Positions 61,231-64,000 of a stretch of 64,000 nucleotides of DNA are shown in pieces (within the stretch, counting starts at the first letter, position 1; the number at the start of each line of letters is the position of its first letter). The notes beneath the pieces were generated by a model. That model worked only from the letters and a program-made list of their open reading frames with translations. It had not been told where the DNA came from and did no database searches. The DNA is taken from the NCBI GenBank assembly GCA_024280995.1, contig JAMXLM010000013.1:1-64000 (forward strand). Reading direction: 5' to 3'. A program made the translations under genes and the position numbers. This stretch comes from Candidatus Dormiibacterota bacterium (GTDB lineage: Bacteria; Chloroflexota; Dormibacteria; Dormibacterales; Dormibacteraceae).

Positions 61231-62280
61231 ATGGGCGCTCTCCGCGTTGCGGTCGTCGGACTGGGCTGGGTGGGAACGCACCGCCATCTCCCCTGGCTGA
61301 AACGCAACCGGGATGTAGAGGTCGTCGGCGTGATCGATCACACGCCCGCACGGGTCGAGCGGGCTAGGGCCCTGTTCCGCGTCCCGCATGGAGTGACCGC
61401 CGAAGGTCCGCATGCCGTGCCCTGGCTCGACGAGATCGACGCCGTCACGATCGCGACGCCACCTGCGACACACGCGGAGCTCGCGCGCGCCTACCTCCTC
61501 GCGGGCAAGGACGTCTTGCTTGAAAAGCCGATGGCGCTCGAGGTCGGGCAGGCGCGCGACATAGCTTCGACCGCGGATCGCGAAGGGCGCGTGCTCGCGG
61601 TGGTTCACAACTTTCAATTCGCGCGTTCGGCAATACGCCTTCGCCGGCTGATCGCCGCGGGCAGGCTGGGACAGATCCAGGCGGTCTGGGGGGCGCAGCT
61701 GTCGAATCCGCGGCGGCGGCTGCCGGAGTGGTACGACTCGCTCCCGCTCGGCCTCTTCTACGACGAGTCGCCGCATTTCTTCTACCTCGTGCGCAGCATC
61801 GTGGGCGACGACCTGCGCATCGAGGTCGCGCACGTCGTGCCCGGACCGCCCGGACGAAGCACGCCTGCCGCCATCACGCTCCTCATGCACGCCGGCGCCA
61901 CGCCGGCGCAGGTCTCAATGAACTTCACGGCGCCGGTCAGCGAGTGGCACCTGACCGTAATCGGGTCCGACGCTCTCGCGGTGGTCGACGTGTTTCGTGA
62001 CGTATTGGTGACGACGCGCAACGATGGCGAGCACCTCGGGCGGCACATCTTGAGGACGACCGCCGACGCCGTGACGAGTCACCTGGGCGGAGTCGCGCGT
62101 TCGGGTGCGCTCAACGTCGCGGGCAAGCTTGCCTACGGCAACGACGTCGTGATCGCGCGTTTCGTCGAGGCGTGCCGGACGCGAGTCGCGCCCAAAGACA
62201 TCGCGGCCGCGGATGGCGTCGAGGTCGTGCGACTGCAGCACGAGGTGCTCGAACGCGCGCGGGTTGCGGCGGGCTCATAG
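61231..62280 (+). CDS. Gfo/Idh/MocA family oxidoreductase
   Basis: 349 residues. Rossmann motif VAVVGLGWVGTHRHL, ATPPATHAELARAYLLAGKDVLLEKPMALEV (the EKP motif of the family) and a C-terminal substrate domain with ESPHFFYLVRSI. Probably NAD-dependent oxidation or reduction of a nucleotide sugar. Followed by the GT4 gene after 8 bp. Confidence 0.9.
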   Translation: MGALRVAVVGLGWVGTHRHLPWLKRNRDVEVVGVIDHTPARVERARALFRVPHGVTAEGPHAVPWLDEIDAVTIATPPATHAELARAYLLAGKDVLLEKPMALEVGQARDIASTADREGRVLAVVHNFQFARSAIRLRRLIAAGRLGQIQAVWGAQLSNPRRRLPEWYDSLPLGLFYDESPHFFYLVRSIVGDDLRIEVAHVVPGPPGRSTPAAITLLMHAGATPAQVSMNFTAPVSEWHLTVIGSDALAVVDVFRDVLVTTRNDGEHLGRHILRTTADAVTSHLGGVARSGALNVAGKLAYGNDVVIARFVEACRTRVAPKDIAAADGVEVVRLQHEVLERARVAAGS

Positions 62281-62288
62281 GGCGGCGC

Positions 62289-63410
62289 GTGCGGATCCTC
62301 CTTGTCAGCAACTACTACCCGGAACACGTGGGCGGCATCGAGACGGTTGCTTCGAGCCTCGCGCTCGGCTACAGAAAGCGCGGCCACGAGGTCCGCTGGA
62401 TGGCCGGGGACATCGCGGGAGCGAGACACGCCGCCTCGGCCGATGACGCGCCTGTTCGCGTCTGGAACGCCATCGAGCGACTCGGTTTTCCCTATCCGCT
62501 GCCGGGCCCGGCGGCGATGCGTCGCGTCGGATGGCACGTCGCGTGGTCCGAGGTGGTGCACATGCACGATTGCCTGTACGCGCTCAACGTGGCCGTGTTC
62601 AGCGCCAGCCGGCGGCGCCGCCGGCCGGTGCTTCTGACGCAGCACGTGGCCAAGGTTCCGTACCCGAACCCCATCCTCCGCGGCCTGCAGTCGGCGGCCT
62701 ACGCAACGATCGGGCGCAACGTGCTCTCGCAGGCGGAGGAAGTGGTGTTCGTGAGCGATTACGTACGCCGCTGGTTCGAGCCTCGCGTCCGTTTCCGCCG
62801 GCCTGCCGAGCTGATCGAGAACGGCATCGACGACGCCCTCTTCCAGCCTCCGACAGCGCAGGAGCGCGTGTCGATGCGCAACCGGATCGGCGCCACCGAA
62901 TCGCGGCCCCTGCTGCTCTTCGTCGGCCGCTTCGTGGAGAAGAAAGGCCTCCGCCTGCTGCGTCCGCTGATCGCGGCCACACCGTCGTGCGACTGGATCC
63001 TGATCGGAAGGTCGGGCGACGTGGATCCGGCCGGGTGGAGCTTGCCCAACATGAGGGTGGTCGATCCGATGGAGCCCGCAAGGCTGCGCTGCTACTACGC
63101 GGCCGCGGATCTGCTGGTACTCCCCTCCAGCGGCGAGGGCTTTCCGGTCGTGGCGCAGGAGGCGATGGCGTGCGGAACCCCCGCGCTGCTCTCCGAGGTC
63201 ACCGCTTCGGGCTTGCCCGCCCTCAGCCACGTCGTCTTCACCTCGCAACCGGCGGTCCAGGAGCTCACGTCCGCGGTCAATCGCGCCCTGGAGGCGCTTG
63301 CGCGGGACGCGGGACTGCGGGCGCGTGTCGCCTCGGTCGCGCATGAGCGCTGGCGGACCGAGACGATGGTCTTGCGGTACGAGGAGCAGCTGGAGGCATT
63401 GCTCCACTGA
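62289..63410 (+). CDS. Family 4 glycosyltransferase
   Basis: 373 residues from GTG 62289. GT-B fold: N-terminal ILLVSNYYPEHVGGIETVAS, C-terminal LLLFVGRFVEKKGLRLLRPL and LVLPSSGEGFPVVAQEAMACGTPAL (E-x7-E nucleotide-sugar motif). Cytosolic; acts on a lipid-linked or protein acceptor. Confidence 0.9.
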   Translation: MRILLVSNYYPEHVGGIETVASSLALGYRKRGHEVRWMAGDIAGARHAASADDAPVRVWNAIERLGFPYPLPGPAAMRRVGWHVAWSEVVHMHDCLYALNVAVFSASRRRRRPVLLTQHVAKVPYPNPILRGLQSAAYATIGRNVLSQAEEVVFVSDYVRRWFEPRVRFRRPAELIENGIDDALFQPPTAQERVSMRNRIGATESRPLLLFVGRFVEKKGLRLLRPLIAATPSCDWILIGRSGDVDPAGWSLPNMRVVDPMEPARLRCYYAAADLLVLPSSGEGFPVVAQEAMACGTPALLSEVTASGLPALSHVVFTSQPAVQELTSAVNRALEALARDAGLRARVASVAHERWRTETMVLRYEEQLEALLH

Positions 63411-64000
63411 GGCGCGACCTGCTGGTTCGGTTCCTCCGCGACTATCCATTCCAGCCCGCGACCGCGTTCTGGCGTGCCGCCGAGGTCGAGCACCTGCTGT
63501 CCAGCGGGCTGCCGCAGGGCCGCGGCCTCGATCTCGGCTGCGGTGACGGGCTCTTGACGCGGATCCTCCTCGAGCAGACCGGTCAGCGCGAGATCGTCGG
63601 CGTGGACCCGGATCCGGCCGAGGCGGCGCAGGCCAAAGGGCTCGGGATATACGCGACGGTTCACGTCGGCGGCGGCGATCGCGTGCCTGAGGAGGAGGGG
63701 TCCTTCGACTGGGTGCTCTCCAACTCGGTGCTGGAGCACGTCGACGCCATCGAGCCCGTGATCGCGGAAGTGGCCCGAGTCCTGCGGCCGGGCGGCCAGT
63801 TCGTGTTGACGGTTCCAGGACCCGACTTCCACAAGTGCCTGCATGGTCCGGTGCTGCCAGGGGTGTCGCGCGAAGAGTACCTCCGCCACCTCGATGCTCG
63901 GCTTGCGCACCTGCGGTACTGGGACAGGCAGCAGTGGGAGGCCGCGTTGAACCGGTCCGGGATGGTCATCGAATGGCTGAGCGGCTACCTGTCGGTGGCA
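63407..64000 (+). CDS. SAM methyltransferase, truncated by the window end
   Basis: Open frame running off the right edge; overlaps the GT4 stop. Motif I LDLGCGDGLLTRILL, then IVGVDPDPAEAAQA, FDWVLSNSVLEHVDAIEPVI and EVARVLRPGGQFVLTVPGP: a class I SAM methyltransferase as found in O-antigen-type clusters. No ATG, GTG or TTG is seen near the start (CTG 63407 or 63420 possible), so the 5' end is uncertain. Confidence 0.8.
   Translation, partial: MRRDLLVRFLRDYPFQPATAFWRAAEVEHLLSSGLPQGRGLDLGCGDGLLTRILLEQTGQREIVGVDPDPAEAAQAKGLGIYATVHVGGGDRVPEEEGSFDWVLSNSVLEHVDAIEPVIAEVARVLRPGGQFVLTVPGPDFHKCLHGPVLPGVSREEYLRHLDARLAHLRYWDRQQWEAALNRSGMVIEWLSGYLSVA

Overview
The window is a G+C-rich bacterial chromosome segment (about two thirds G+C by eye, GTG and TTG starts common, many 4-base stop/start overlaps). 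The gene content resembles Actinomycetota, Chloroflexota or Dormibacterota: an HspR-like MerR regulator, a Ski2/HelY-type helicase with a DSHCT-type tail, DUF503, a DUF2342-type zincin, an F420-type NADP-binding protein, an ATP-dependent DNA ligase and ParA. I cannot fix the phylum from sequence alone. No rRNA, CRISPR array or insertion sequence with a transposase was found.

Layout. 1-7 kb: tail of a DUF488 gene, membrane proteins, ATP-dependent DNA ligase and, on the same strand further on, a ligase-type beta-CASP nuclease co-transcribed with NAD(P)H-hydrate epimerase and a SufR-like Fe-S regulator. 7-16 kb: F420-type reductase, beta-lactamase-fold hydrolase, a YegD-like Hsp70 ATPase with an inserted four-cysteine motif next to a cyclic-nucleotide-binding protein, a Xer-type recombinase, acyltransferase, lipoprotein and amidase. 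16.3-20.5 kb: a small island flanked by a 46-bp direct repeat of the 3' half of a tRNA-Arg gene; it carries an SDH/SppA-like serine peptidase, a coiled-coil lipoprotein and an unknown protein, but no integrase. 21-32 kb: alpha/beta hydrolase, aldo/keto reductase, methyltransferase, acyl-CoA carboxylase and enoyl-CoA hydratase, MntP-like pump, HspR-like regulator, zincin. 33-42 kb: Ski2-like helicase, DUF503 and a complete peptide ABC transporter. 42-54 kb: pyrE and dihydroorotase, ParA with a small partner, CvpA-like protein, acyl-CoA dehydrogenase, MFS transporter, agmatinase-like and FAD enzymes, ThpR. 54-64 kb: a surface glycan cluster (GT2, GT-C-like, Gfo/Idh, GT4, methyltransferase) around a 1179-residue secreted protein with six tandem repeats.

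Most notable non-coding signal: three families of structured intergenic repeats (called R1, R2 and R3 here; seven copies). Every copy begins within about 0-9 nt after the stop codon of the gene upstream, lies in the same orientation as that gene, and fills the gap to the next co-directional gene. R1 and R2 have imperfect terminal inverted repeats and share a 6-bp hairpin whose stem pairs change in a compensatory way between copies. One R1 copy is an internal-deletion derivative. They look like MITE/REP-type elements or transcript-end structures, and I know of no described family that they match.
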